This document shows, in pieces, positions 47,101-57,881 of a stretch of 64,000 bases of DNA. Source of the DNA: Copromyces sp. CBS 386.78 (taxonomy: Eukaryota; Ascomycota; Sordariomycetes; Sordariales; Sordariaceae). The notes under the pieces were generated by a model that was not told where the DNA came from, searched no databases, and worked only from the letters and a program-made list of their open reading frames with translations. The DNA is taken from positions 1 through 64,000 of the forward strand of contig MU839092.1 of the NCBI GenBank assembly GCA_030685235.1, read 5' to 3'. Both the position numbers and the translations under genes were made by a program. Positions within the stretch are counted from its first letter, which is position 1; each line of letters opens with the position of its first letter.

Positions 47101-47723
47101 CAAGGTCCAGATAGCTCTGGGCGTGTCCAGGCACTTGTCGCACCTATCGTCCCAAATTTTAGGAGTAGCCGAGGCGTATGGCGGTCCGGGTGCCATTTTG
47201 TCGATGGGAGGAGTCGGTCCTGAAAATATTATCACAAGCTGCTATGGTGGTAGCAAGAGAGTGATTGGTTGTTAGGTAAGGTATATAGTCCTTACAGACG
47301 AGATGTTAGCGCATATGGTCCGCAGGGCGCGTCGCGACGAAGACAATTGATGGAATGCGAGAAGGGAGTAACAGACTAACCTGTAGGCTTGAACGAACTT
47401 GAGGAGTCAAAAACCTTGGCGACTTGAAATATCGACGGTGGCGGTATTGACGCGCCGTCCTGACGTGGAGAAATGTGGACTTGGGGGGGGGGGCGGGTGG
47501 GGTTGAGAGGGTGATGATAAGCTTGGAGACTTGAAGTCGAATTCGTCGATCGAGAAAATTTGACGAGGGCGCGATCGACTTGAATGTCTTCTGCTCTGAG
47601 CTGCGAAGTGTGTGGGAGTGGGAAAGACTGGAATTTTGGCTGGGGGTAGGAGGGGTTTAAGTACTCTGGTCCTAGGAAATCTGGAATAACGTCCCGCGAA
47701 GTGAAGTGCGCTCGACCTTTCAT
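44113..47723 (-). CDS. Large coiled-coil, Pro-rich protein with a duplicated N-terminal module (unknown function)
   Basis: I do not recognise a family. Exons 47723-47381 and 47219-44113 (intron GTTAGT...TTTCAG) give 1149 residues. After about 114 Ser/Pro-rich residues come two near-identical 90-residue modules, each starting P-T-P-P-I-D-K-M-A and containing P-K-I-W-x-D-R, P-R-A-I-W, Y-D-E-L-E-V-L-R and I-G-K-E-L-E-Q-V-R-A. A highly charged coiled coil of about 270 residues follows, rich in A-E-E-K-R-R, with an 18-residue unit repeated twice. The rest is disordered: H/Q/S/P-rich, a second short coiled coil (E-E-E-K-L-R-R-E-L-A), a P-P-P-K-L-P-P-T-P-P stretch that could bind SH3 domains, and a basic C-terminus. 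No membrane segment. A decayed copy lies immediately upstream. The first exon is less certain than the second. Confidence 0.7.
46444..46551 (-). repeat. Two tandem 54-bp units in the coiled coil
   Basis: Units 46444-46497 and 46498-46551 differ at two positions, both silent. Each encodes the same 18-residue block of R-R-A-E-E-K type. This is a coding minisatellite and is likely to vary in copy number between strains. Confidence 0.9.
46680..47219 (-). repeat. Tandem duplication of a 270-bp coding module
   Basis: Two head-to-tail copies of about 270 bp (90 codons) encode the N-terminal modules of the coiled-coil protein. Corresponding stretches near 46703 and 46973 match over tens of bases with few changes, so the duplication is fairly young. 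Each copy is shorter than the roughly 400 bp usually needed to trigger efficient RIP. Confidence 0.8.
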
Positions 47724-48784
47724 TGTGTTTGGGTTGAAGGTTGCTGAGGTTGATCTTATGTGCGTTCGACAGGTGAATAGGCCCTCAACGTTGGGTGAAG
47801 GTTAAAGGTTGCTGATATCGACCTGATGTGTTATCAATCCGGTATGTGGCCGACAGTGTGAACGAGAATTTGTTAACCTTAGCTCAAGGTTTGTGACTTT
47901 GGTGAAGGGCAAACCTCATCGCAACCGCCCCATTTGGTGTCGCGCACCGCCTTTTGACACTAGGCACCGGCGTTGTGATGGCCGGTGCACGGATGTATCT
48001 GTCATCCCAAATGTATATATTGAACCTTGGAAGACCGAACTGCCAGCTTCGGGCAAAGGTGGACTTTTGCAAGGGAACATGCTCCGGACGGTGAAGTTTG
48101 CTCTGCCGGCGCCGTGACAGGCTTTCTGAAACGCTTTCGCCGTTTTACAAGTCAGTATCAGAACATGGTGTAAAGGTTCAAGTAGTCACCTCGTTCGTTT
48201 TGATACCTTCTTCGAGATTGTGTCTGCAATCCGAGTAATACACCAATCATGCGAAAACTGATGCGTGGAAACGCCACGGGGATACGACTTGGTGGATGAC
48301 TGAATCCGATGTCGTCGAGATTTAAAGTTTTGTCTAACAAGTTGAGAACGGCCGTCCTGTATAGCCAATATCACGTCCGTCGGACAAATCGTGACTTCCA
48401 GGATACTAGCTGTGCTTTGATATATGTAGAGTAGGTGCGATGGGGATGCCTAGTGCCAAGGGATGTCCCGCATCAAGAGGAGCCAATATGACACTCTCAA
48501 AATCCATGACATTCCTGATCCAGGAACACGCCAAAACTTGGACTAAAGTTTCATCAATAACTCATTAGTGGGTTGAGAGACAAAATTGAGGGGGTCGACA
48601 TAGTTCCAGGCCATACATCATAAAAAGGAAAGGCGGTTCATCAAGTAAGAAAAAACGTGTGCGCAGGCCAACGCAGCGGTGAGAAGAGTGTTACCCGTGA
48701 TGGAACAAGCAAGTAGTATGTTAAACTAGAAGAAAGGAAAAAAGATTCTTAATCCCTAATAATCTAAGAAAACCGGTGGCATAC
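47724..48784. other. Intergenic spacer between the coiled-coil gene and its decayed copy
   Basis: No supported coding sequence. The stretch around 47805-47835 (GGTTGCTGATATCGACCTGAT) has a close counterpart near 50988-51012, upstream of the decayed copy, so the duplicated segment includes upstream DNA. Confidence 0.55.
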
Positions 48785-50894
48785 CTATTCATTCGCACCA
48801 CTACTCCATGTCCCATTAATCCCTAGATCATACTTCCCAGTCCTGGCCAACCGCAGCAGCCGTCTCATCAGACCAAGCTCCGTACTTCCCTCGATTGACC
48901 TTCTTTGCCACTGGAGGAGGAGAGTTTGCAGACGCCAGTCGTCGGCCGGCCAGTTCTTGGGGTCCAGCTCGTCTCTCAGCCAGCTGCCGGGGGGCATCGG
49001 CGTCTTGAGATCTTCGTAGTAGTCGTTCCGTTTGATGAAGGCCGAGGGAGACAAAATAGTCAATGCATGGCCGGGGGCATTCGAGCGCTTTAGGGGTGTG
49101 GGAGGACAGCTGGGAGGGGGCGATGGGTGCCAATAAGGATTTGGTGGCACGTAGGGAGGGTTAGTGACTTGGCACGGTCATGCGCCTTGGAACGCATCTC
49201 CTTGCGGCCATCGTCACTTGAGCCCAAGCACTCCTCTGCCTCATAGTAATGGGTACATGTGGTCGTCCGGCTGAGACTCCGACCATTGCGGTTGCTGAGG
49301 TGAGAGCAGGTGTGGGTGGCAGCGGCCACTGCTCCCGGGGAGTCTCCACTTCCGCATGGCACGAAGGCTGAGCCGTAATGACCAAAGTCTGCTTTCTTAT
49401 TTGTGATTCGGGTATAGGAGACTTCCGGGCAGGTACAGTGGGCGTAGCGAAATCTGGTCTGGAAGCTGAAGATGTTTCTGGTATGAGAGGTCTTGCTGTT
49501 TCGAACCATAGGCATCTGCGTAGCCAGAACGGCCTCGGCTCTCGTCTTTGTATGTAGTGACTTCCGAATCCCCGTCAGAATACAAAGACATAGCAGGCAG
49601 GCCAGAAAGGCCGACCAGTACTGAAGAACCCGAGGATCCGGAACACAGAGACTCGGCAGGCAGACCTGAAAGACCGACGGGCACTGGAGAAGCTGATGCG
49701 GTCGGATCAGGGTTGGGGTGATGCCATTGCGAAGGATGTTCCAGGTAAGAGCTGCCGGTGGAGAGAGACTGACCGACTGAAAGGTGCTGTTGATTGGACG
49801 GCTCCGGGGGTTAAGTACCCTGCACTGGGCTTCGCGGATAAGCCTGACTGGTGGATGAGCGTTCATTCTCGAGGCCACATGCACGCTTCCGAGCTATCTC
49901 GTCAACCTCCATCTGATGACGGCGTTCCTGTTTCATCCGGGCTTCGTACTCCTGAAACACACAAGCAAGTGCCTTCTCCTCCGCCTGTTTGGCTTTGAGA
50001 GCCTCCTCCTCGGCTTTCTCCTTCTCCTCGAACTCCTGATGAATAGCTTCATTATATTTCCTCCGCGCCGCTTCACCCTCCTGCCGTATATGGGCAAGAA
50101 CATTATCCTCTGCTTTTTTGACTTTGAGAGCCTCCTCTTCGGCCTTCTGGCGCTGGCGACCCTGCTCCTTCAAGGCCGCCTCGTGCTCCCGCTTTTTCCG
50201 AGCAAGAGCCTATGCCTCGGCCTCTTTGGCTTGGACAGCATCGAGCTCGGCAAACCCGGCCCGCAAGGACGCAATTTCCTTGACAAGATTTTCGCATTTT
50301 TCGCCGCTTAGGGGCACATGGAGGGGCTCGCCGGACACCGGTAGAATCGGCAGATGCAGAGCTGGTTTGGGACGGATCACGTAATAGGCGAGTCTGATGA
50401 TTCCACGAAAAATCAAACGATACCCTGTGCTTCCCCGTCTAGGTCTTCTTTTCTTCCTCGAGAACCTCAGCAGCCTCCTGCTCGTTCTCAAGGCCAAGCT
50501 GCCAAGCGGCCCGAGCCGCCTCCTCGGCCTTCTTATAACGGTGCTCCCGCTCCTGCCGACGCCGTTCTTCCTCGGGTGTGGTCCCGTTAGGCATGTTCGT
50601 GATTGATCGTTTGAATTGGTGTGTATAAGTACTGCCAATGGATTGTTAGAGCATGAGGATGAAGAGGGAGTTGCGGCGCTCTGAGACTGACCTGCGGGAT
50701 TAGTTGAGCTTCAAGCGAAGTTGAAATGTGTTAGACGACGGCGGAGAATACTTGCAAAAAGTGGGCTTCTGTCGTAAAAGATGTGATGAATTCTGGAGGA
50801 AGGGAGAGGGCAATTGTCTTAGCGGAGAGGAAATGATCGATATGTGCTCAATACGGAATTGATTGAGTGCTCTGCTCTGAGAAATCAACAACTG
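48785..50894 (-). pseudogene. Decayed tandem paralogue of the coiled-coil protein gene
   Basis: Fragments in different frames resemble the neighbouring coiled-coil gene in the same order. A V-G-L-S-G-x-P region (49397-49684), a C-T-H-Y-Y-E-A-E-E region (about 49240), then Y-V-P-P-N-P-Y-x-H-P-S-P-P-P and P-G-S-W-L-R-D-E-L (48785-49150) match Y-V-P-P-T-P-H-R-H-P-S-P-P-P and P-G-S-W-R-D-E-L there. Upstream, a Glu/Lys/Ala-rich coiled coil (50209-49811) is separated from its preceding frame by one TAG at 50210-50212, where a CAG Gln would fit. Another TAG ends the frame that starts at the ATG at 50594. A frame change is needed near 49150. Similarity continues into the 5' flank (TTTAAGTACTC near 50945). 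A multi-exon active gene is not excluded. Confidence 0.6.
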
Positions 50895-51433
50895 TGAAGG
50901 AGTGGAAAAGTTTGGAATTTTAGCTGGGGGGGAGAGGGTTTAAGTACTCGGCGACTTTAGAAATTCCGGTTCCCCAACCACTTCGCAAAGGTTGCCGATA
51001 TCGATCTGATATGTGGTTGATCTCAAGTTCATCTCGTCGTGTTGGCTCTGTCCTCATCATCCGGCTAATCAGTCCCAGGCCAGAATCCCAGCTGCATGGC
51101 GAATAGCCATCGTAAGCGGCCAACCCCAACGGTACTCGAACAGGACGGGCGCCGAGCCTTGATAACAGGAGAAAAAAGTGAACAGATAACAGGCCATCGC
51201 GTCGCCCGCCAGGCAAAACATCCTCTTCAGTTTGCATCCTAGTCATCCACCGTTTTCCACCATTGTCGTTGCTGTAGAGTGAATTGCCCTTTTGACAGAG
51301 AGGCCCGGGGAGATTGAAACAGGACGATAACAGAAACCTTGAGAGAGAGAGAAAAGGATAAAACAGACACGCCAACTAATTCATCTTGACTGAAAAAAAT
51401 GCCCCCATCTCATTCATCATCCTGCTCCCTCAC
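50895..51433. other. Intergenic region
   Basis: The upstream flank of the decayed paralogue (to about 51020) shares sequence with the region upstream of the intact gene. The remainder has no recognisable feature. Confidence 0.5.
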
Positions 51434-52264
51434 TCACAACTTCGCCCTCTCCGCCTCCTTCTTCTCCCTCCACCGCCTATCCACCCCCAAATTCGCCCAA
51501 TAATTCCACAAAGCACTCACCACGGCGGCAGGCGGACACATCCACAACCACCACCCCCACCACCTCGGAGACTGCTTCTCCACCACGCCCTTCCAAAACA
51601 CTTCTCTCACCTGCTCCTCAAGTTCCCTTCTCTCCCCATCATTCCAAACCACAACACCCCTCCCATCCCCCCTCTCTAGTGCCCGCTCCGCCTTCTCCCT
51701 CACATCCCCCTGACTCCTCACCCGATTCTCCGCGTCTTCAGCGCTCAAATGCGGATCCCTAGCCCTAAGTCTCTCCATCTGTATTTGCGGATCCTTCACC
51801 CCCACCACGAGGACAGTACCGCAGTACTTATCCAGCTGACTCTCAAACAACAGGGGCACATCCAACACCACTGCCCTATACCCTTTGACATACGCCTTCA
51901 GCACCGCCAGCGCCATTTCTTTGCGTACAGCCGGGTGAACAATGGAGTTCAGACGGGCGCGGTCCTTGCGCACTTCCGGGCTATCACCGAAGACGCGGCG
52001 GCCGAGGGCCGGACGGTTTAGGGGACGGCCTTTCCCGTTGGGCCCATTTTCGGGCATGTCGGGACCAGAGGGAAGGAGGAGGTCGGGCGTAGTGGGACCG
52101 AAGTAGGAGACGATGGCGTTGTAGCCGGCGGTGCCGGGCTCGACGACTTTGCGGGCGAGAAGGTCGGCGTCGATGATGGGGAGGTTATAGGGCGGGGAGG
52201 AGAGGAGGGAGGAGACGGTTGATTTGCCGGTGGCGATGGAGCCGGTTAGGCCTATGAGGAGCAT
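51434..52264 (-). CDS. Dephospho-CoA kinase
   Basis: Catalyses the last step of coenzyme A synthesis, ATP-dependent phosphorylation of dephospho-CoA (CoaE family; yeast Cab5). The uninterrupted frame encodes 276 residues. The P-loop G-L-T-G-S-I-A-T-G-K-S-T is at residues 5-16. The substrate-site region I-D-A-D-L-L-A-R-K-V-V follows, then the H-P-x-V-R motif (here H-P-A-V-R) and V-L-D-V-P-L-L-F-E-S at mid-protein. All of these are complete. Unlike bacterial CoaE (about 200 residues) it has a C-terminal extension with a Trp-rich hydrophobic stretch (W-W-G-W-W-L-W-M near residue 233), seen in fungal members and possibly a membrane anchor, followed by a basic tail. Confidence 0.93.
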   Translation of the reverse strand: MLLIGLTGSIATGKSTVSSLLSSPPYNLPIIDADLLARKVVEPGTAGYNAIVSYFGPTTPDLLLPSGPDMPENGPNGKGRPLNRPALGRRVFGDSPEVRKDRARLNSIVHPAVRKEMALAVLKAYVKGYRAVVLDVPLLFESQLDKYCGTVLVVGVKDPQIQMERLRARDPHLSAEDAENRVRSQGDVREKAERALERGDGRGVVVWNDGERRELEEQVREVFWKGVVEKQSPRWWGWWLWMCPPAAVVSALWNYWANLGVDRRWREKKEAERAKL

Positions 52265-53305
52265 CTTGGTGGTTCGTTTGGGGGGTTGATGGATTGGGGT
52301 GTAGTTGGTTGGTGAAGTTTGAGTTTATATATGATGATGTGGTCGATTTGGTATATAATTTGAGGTGTAGACGGTTCAAAAGTCTCTTCTTCTATGTTGT
52401 TGACATCCTTAATGAGGTGATGTCGTTGATGTCGTTGATGTTCCAATAATGGGCGGGTCGCACCAGTGTCGACGATTGGTTCAAGTGGAACATTGCGCCA
52501 TCCAAGGATTCAGACGATGCGGGGGTGGAGTGGAGTGACATTCCACGAAACCGGACAGGTATCCACTGAGCTCCATTGGGTCCTCAATGTTTGCATTGGA
52601 AGCAGCCTAGCGATTATACTAACAGTTTCAAGTTGTAAAACACAAAGTATATGTTAAGTAACAGCCTGCTGCCGCTTAGGATACTAACAGGAAGACTTCG
52701 CCTTTTGTCCAGCAACGTGAAATGTCAGGTACCACCTTGCATGTGACAATCTCCATTCAATCATGACAAGGGGTGCTCCTGGCCAACCTCGAACGACATC
52801 CTTTCATTCCACCTCAATCCGACGACTCTTCGATGACAGTCTTCACGTCTCAACGAGCACAAATACTAGGCAACTTGATATGTATTAACGCATTGCTGTA
52901 GAGGGACCGATATCTTAGTATCAAACGTCCTACAAAAGCAATTGCCAGTTGCCAGAAACTTCATCCATGCATCCATCTACTTGCTATGTCAAGCAAGAAC
53001 TCAACCAGGTAACAAGTCGACGTCGACCCAATGTCCCAATCACGATTGTTACCTCCGGAAACTCCAGGCATCTCTTTTCTTCTACCTGAAGGCAAACTAT
53101 TTGAGCCGATTGATGACAAAATGAAAAGGAAAACCTGAATCTGAAAGCAAAGACGCAGACCCAAGCGCCAACGACCGAAACCGCAAAAACGCCGAACCTT
53201 GCCAATGATGAATGGTGATGGTGTCTACAGACATTAGCACTCGACGCCATAAGCGAGCACACGCGGACGACTTACCAAAAACACCGTCTCATTTTCTCTA
53301 TTGGC
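52265..53305. other. Intergenic region
   Basis: No gene supported. Close to the dephospho-CoA kinase start there is a small tandem repeat of GTCGTTGAT (about 52420-52442). Confidence 0.5.
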
Positions 53306-54728
53306 TTAGGACTGCATGCGGACGGCATAGAAGACGCCATCGTCGGTCATGTACCAGCGGCAGTCGCCAAGGTTGTCGATGGTGAACCTGTTGCGCAGGG
53401 TCCAGTTTCCGTCGACCTCACGGCAGCGGTACATGCGAGACGGGTCATCGTCGGCGGGCTTAAAATCCTGTGCCTCATCCATGTTGTTCTCATAAGCGAT
53501 TTGCTCGTTATTCGCAGCAACCTCAGCGGCAGTGAGGCCGATACCGAGAGCAGGCTCAGGATGAATGGCACCGGGGGCCGCAGGCATAGGAGCAACTGGA
53601 GCATTACCTGCAACGATCACGGTCGCGCCCGGTGCGTACGCAGGCTGGGGCTGAGCCATCATCATGGGCTGGCCGGGGACAGGCTGGGCCTGGACCAGGA
53701 CTGGCTGCATGACCGGCTGCTGTTGAAACGGCTGCTGAACCGGCTGCTGGACGAAGTAGCCGGGGGGAGCGGCGGCGGGGACCTGCTGCATCGGAACGGG
53801 CATTCCGGTAGCCTGTGACCAGTTAGCAAATATTCGACTCTTGAAGGCGCGTTTGTCAGTGGCGACGTGTTGGAAAGCAGCAAGCAGTTAGTGTACGAGA
53901 GGCCAATCGTTCACTTGAACTACTAGCCATGGGGACGCAAAAAACAAGTGGAACACGCAAAGCAAACGCTACACTTGCAAAGGTTTGCATCTGTTGCTGG
54001 CCCCAAGCCTGATAGGGCCCGGCCTGGTACTGGGACTGGTACTCCATCTGGTATTGGGTCTGGTAGGGCGCCTGGTAGGAAACCTGGTTATGCTGCGGGT
54101 ATGGCATCCCAACTACGGGCTGCGGCATGTTTGGGTACGGAGAATAGCTCGTCGGACTGACCATATACTGAGCAGCCTGCTGGACAGGCACCTGGAGGCC
54201 AAGCTGGCCGTCATGGCGCGGAGTGTAGTAATGGAGCTCAGGGCCGGTGGAGGTATCGCCAACCTGGGGTTGGAAGTGGACGCCAGTATTGGCCGGAGCG
54301 AGGGCGTACTGAGACATGTTGACTTGGTATGTTGTCGGCAGGTAAGGGATCACGGTCTGGCACTGGGCGGTTTGCTGGTTGTAGCCGAGTTGCCACGGTT
54401 GAAGTTGTCGAGGTTGAAACGGTGACGCGGGGATGAAGGAAGGATGGTATTGTGCTGCCTTGGGGTCGCTTTGGATTCCTTCTGGGCCTGTGTGGTGGGT
54501 AAACAGATTCTGAGAGGAAGTTGACACTCCCGCGTCGGCAGGCGGAAAGGCGGGGTAGTGCTCAGGGCTGGAGATGGACTGCTCTTCCTGGGCAGGTGGC
54601 TCTTCCTGAAACGATTGACGCTTGCGCAGGGCGGACTTGAGGGGAAGTGGCTGGACGTCCTTCTCGAGGCCTTGGAACGAAACCCTCTTTGAAGATTTGA
54701 ACTTGTCCTTGTCTGGATGCGCGCCCAT
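53306..54728 (-). CDS. Gln/Pro/Tyr-rich protein with a short conserved-looking C-terminal domain
   Basis: Unrecognised. The start is the ATG at 54728 in a strong context (ACCACCATGG). Exon 1 runs to about 53973 and exon 2 is 53812-53306, giving about 420 residues. Residues 1-50 are basic (K-S-S-K-R-V-S-F, S-A-L-R-K-R). A long low-complexity region follows with repeated Y-Q and P-Q-P motifs and Q-Q-P-V-Q-Q-P-F-Q-Q, prion-like in composition. The last 60 residues are different: an acidic lead-in, then Y-R-C-R-E-V-D-G-N-W-T-L-R and D-C-R-W-Y-M-T-D-D-G-V-F-Y-A, which looks like a small folded module. The acceptor (GCTAAC...CACAG) is clear. The donor (GTAGCG) is weak and could lie elsewhere. Confidence 0.6.
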
Positions 54729-55292
54729 GGTGGTTTGGGACGCAAAGTTGATTTCTCTCAAGGTGGACTTCCGACTGGTGCGGTGGTCCGGCTTGAGTGG
54801 AGAGGGTAGTTGGTAAGGAAAGGGTGCGCGAAGGAATTGAAAGGGAAGGGGCAATCGGGGTGTTAGGTCTGCGGCGGGGCAAAGGTGCTCGTTGACCGCC
54901 TCCACTTTTTGCCATGGACTCGTGGTCAACCTTCACCACCAGCACGGCTGCCAGATACCAAGATTGCACTCCCTCTGGTATCGATCTCAGGTCGGGTGTG
55001 CCTTGTGGTGGGCTTTAGGACGTGATCCCCTGCTGAAGAACCCGCCCGTCGTTGAGTAATTTCAGAGGTGGGATCCGTGGAAGTGAGTGGTAAGTGAATG
55101 GGAAGTGATTCGCTGTTCAGGTTGCCCGGGGAACGCAGAAACTGAGCGGGAGTGAAGGGATTGCGGCAAGATATGGCCCGCGTTGTGGCAAAGAGATTTG
55201 GATCTGTCGTCGAGTCCTCCGTATGATTGTGGTCCTGCTTAGAAAAAAAACAAAAAAAAACCCTCCTTCTTTCAAACAAGTCTTCCGGTGCT
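54729..55292. other. Intergenic region with A-rich tract
   Basis: Overlapping frames without domains. An A8-C-A9 tract lies near 55242-55260. If the small gene upstream is spliced differently, its last exon could extend into this region. Confidence 0.4.
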
Positions 55293-55547
55293 TCAGTTTC
55301 GATGTTCTCGTGGCCAATAGCTTGAATCCGAGGGTACTTGCCCCTCGAGGTACCTGAACTGCTGCTGCTCCCAGAGATCTGGGTCGAAGTTTCGGACATG
55401 GAAAACAAACAAACTTACCACATCGCGGAGCTCCCAGGCCCTCGTGCTCTCGTTGAACACGTAGTGATACTTGTCACCGTACCGGTTCACCGGTTCACGC
55501 TCAAAATCGACGTCGGCAAACGGCCAACAGGGAATGCAGCAGCACAT
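55293..55547 (-). CDS. Small protein starting M-C-C-C-I-P-C-W-P-F, 3' end unresolved
   Basis: From ATG 55547 a frame encodes M-C-C-C-I-P-C-W-P-F-A-D-V-D-F-E-R-E-P-V-N-R-Y-G-D, broken here only for notation, then a Tyr/Phe/Trp-rich stretch and R-A-W-E-L-R-D-V. A perfect GTAAGT donor follows that codon. If it is not used, the frame continues to a stop at 55293 (84 residues). If it is, acceptors ending near 55370 or 55348 would lead to a Ser/Gly-rich or basic tail. The Cys cluster at the N-terminus could be palmitoylated or bind metal. The aromatic segment faintly echoes the C-terminal module of the neighbouring Gln-rich protein. Function unknown. Confidence 0.4.
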   Translation of the reverse strand: MCCCIPCWPFADVDFEREPVNRYGDKYHYVFNESTRAWELRDVVSLFVFHVRNFDPDLWEQQQFRYLEGQVPSDSSYWPREHRN

Positions 55548-57109
55548 AGTAACTGTTTTTTTCCCTTGTCGCTCTGGTTGCTTTCGGTTTTCGGTATTCG
55601 TAGTCGTGGCCGTTATGGTGTTTCTTCCGAATATCTGCGGCGAGGGCAGGATGGGTTGCTGTCGAGTTGAAATGAAGTGTGAAGTCAGCCAAAGTACGGG
55701 GGAAGCGCAGTTAATCATCCGACTTATATGGGGTGCCCTTCTCCTTCCTTCCCGTCTTGATTACCTGGAAGATCCCTACTTGCCGGACGGCAGGGGTAAA
55801 AATGATGCTCCCCAACTCGCCCAATACGGGACGGGAGGCACGACACAGACACTCCACGTTCACATGGCGACAAGATCGTGCAGGCTCTTTTTGGTGTTTG
55901 TAAATGATAGAAATACACCTTGGCTGTAAGGGAAGTTATCAGACATATTGGTCATGTCCTTTGATCAAGCTTCAAAGTAGAATGACGATGCTACTTCTTT
56001 GCCTGTACGAATTATGCTGTGATTCTTGATTGGCCTTCCCCAACTTGACCTACTTGAGGCAAATATTCCCGTTTTCTATTTTCTCACAAGACGTGTTTTC
56101 CTGACATACTCTTTTCCGAACATGCTCTACGGTACTGTTGGGTCTAGTTGCTGTGATCACGGCTATATCAATGGGAAGCAGCGTGCGCTGCATGAGTCTG
56201 AGGGTTCGTAGGAATCTCGAAACGGATATACAGACTAACTGAGCACTCAAAGACAGGTGGTTGTGGTCTTTGAGAAGAGCATCTCAGTGTCCCAACTGTA
56301 TACCCAGAGGATCTTACTATCCCGCTGATGGTGGTCTTTCAATTTGCCTGCGTTGAGAGAGGGTGTTGCGCCTCCCGTCTCATCTGTGTTTGGTCCTTTG
56401 TTTCTTGAGAGTTTGGCCTTTGAACCCAAATCTGTTTGCAGTCATTCTCGATCTTGATGGTAACTTCTGGCAGAGTCACCTACATGCCCAATACATCCCG
56501 CGTCAGATATACCCCTATTGTCTTGTCATGCAACCCGGGGTCAACAGTTCATGTACAATCCGCAACCGATTCAAAAGTTATGAATGAAGCCTGCCGCAAT
56601 GCCCCATATGCCCAACCGGGGCGATTGCGCTCTATGTCCATATGATCCGCTATAATACATACAATTTTCCACACACATGGGGAGGAGAGAGATGAAACCA
56701 ACCCTTGCGCTATGCACCACTATGCACACACCCTCCATGCTCTTGCCCCCCTTTCCCTTTCCTGCCTGGTCAAAGCCCGGCCCAGCTTAAGTGTTTCTCT
56801 TAGTTTTTTTACTTCCCTCTCTTTCGTACACATCCACCAGTCCGCGTCTGTTGTCCTTCTTGCTCTGTATTTACCCAAGGACACACATACACTGACACAC
56901 TGACCGGCACACACACACATATTCTTGGCAGTGGTCTTCCGTTGCTGGCGAGAAAGACTCTGATTCTTTTTCAGTCGGCTCTCCGAAGATTAAAGTAATA
57001 GAGAAGGCTGGCTAGCTATCCGCTCTCTGTTGGAGGGAACAACGATAGCCAGAGAGTCGTCTGATGAAGGAACAGAAGATGTTTTTTGTTTTCATTCTTC
57101 GTCTCCGCT
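55548..57109. other. Intergenic region
   Basis: No gene, RNA or repeat supported. A CA-rich tract with several CACACA runs lies at about 56881-56920. Confidence 0.5.
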
Positions 57110-57881
57110 TCAGTCAACCTCATTGGTCTGGGGGGAGGGGAAGAATGCCCTCCTGGTGATCTACAGACACATCAGAGTTAGCAAGGGGTGTTTGTTTCCC
57201 GTCTACCATAGAAACTCGGTAACATACCGCCCAAGCACCGGCTATCGTCGCAACGATACCACCCGAGATCATCATGGGCCTCAGACCCCTGGTGCTCTTG
57301 AAGAGCATACCACTGAGCGCGCCGGCCAGAATTGTGTTGGCAGCATCGTGCTTGCCCCTCACGTAACCAATGCTGGCGTTGACCAGGTTGTAGCAGATGG
57401 CGACGACACCGGCCGAGTTGCCGAGGAAGGGACCGCGACGGGTGACAGCGTTAAGGACGGAGTTGAGGCGCAGCTTGGGCGGCTGGCCGACCGATCTCTT
57501 GAGACCCTCGTTCAAACCCCATGCGCCTCCGAGAGTGAGGGCCGTCAGGTAGGTAATGCCGGTTCCGTAGCAGAGGTCGTCAGTGAAGCCGCGCGAGGGC
57601 AGGGCTGAGCCGGCGGCGGCGTCGGGAAGAGGGGTGTCCTCGAGCGAGATGTATTCTAGTGTTTCCTTGTTGAGGCCGGCGAGGGGGTGTAGTTGTGTGG
57701 GGTCGGCGAAGGAGGAGCTGCCGAGGAAGGCCTCGACGCCTTGAGGTTGGCTAGCATCAAAGGGCGAGGGATATGAAGGAGCGGCGGTGGTGGTTGTCTG
57801 GGGTGCGCTGGGGGCGGGCGCGGACGACTCTTGCTGCTGCTTCTTGTTGCCTCCGGTGAGGGTGTTCCAGAGGCCGGACAT
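57110..57881 (-). CDS. tim23: Tim23, channel subunit of the mitochondrial presequence translocase
   Basis: Tim23 forms the inner-membrane import pathway for presequence proteins together with Tim17 and Tim50. Exon 1 (57881-57228) and exon 2 (57160-57110) give 234 residues. The hydrophilic intermembrane-space N-terminus (about 1-95) begins S-G-L-W-N-T-L-T-G-G and contains L-H-P-L-A-G-L-N-K-E-T-L-E-Y-I, the conserved receptor segment. Four membrane spans follow, carrying G-x-x-x-G-type motifs and the PRAT-family signature (R-R-G-P-F-L-G-N-S-A-G, then A-G-A-L-S-G-M-L-F-K-S-T-R-G). The 67-nt intron (GTATGT, GCTAAC, TGTAG) falls in the last span. Splicing yields A-W-A-I-T-R-R-A-F-F, the expected positively charged end, whereas reading through gives an unrelated tail. 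Confidence 0.94.

Noticed and set aside
54729..54929. Longer N-terminus for the Gln/Pro-rich protein
   Set aside because: The upstream extension would start at a TTG codon; the ATG at 54728 has a strong context.
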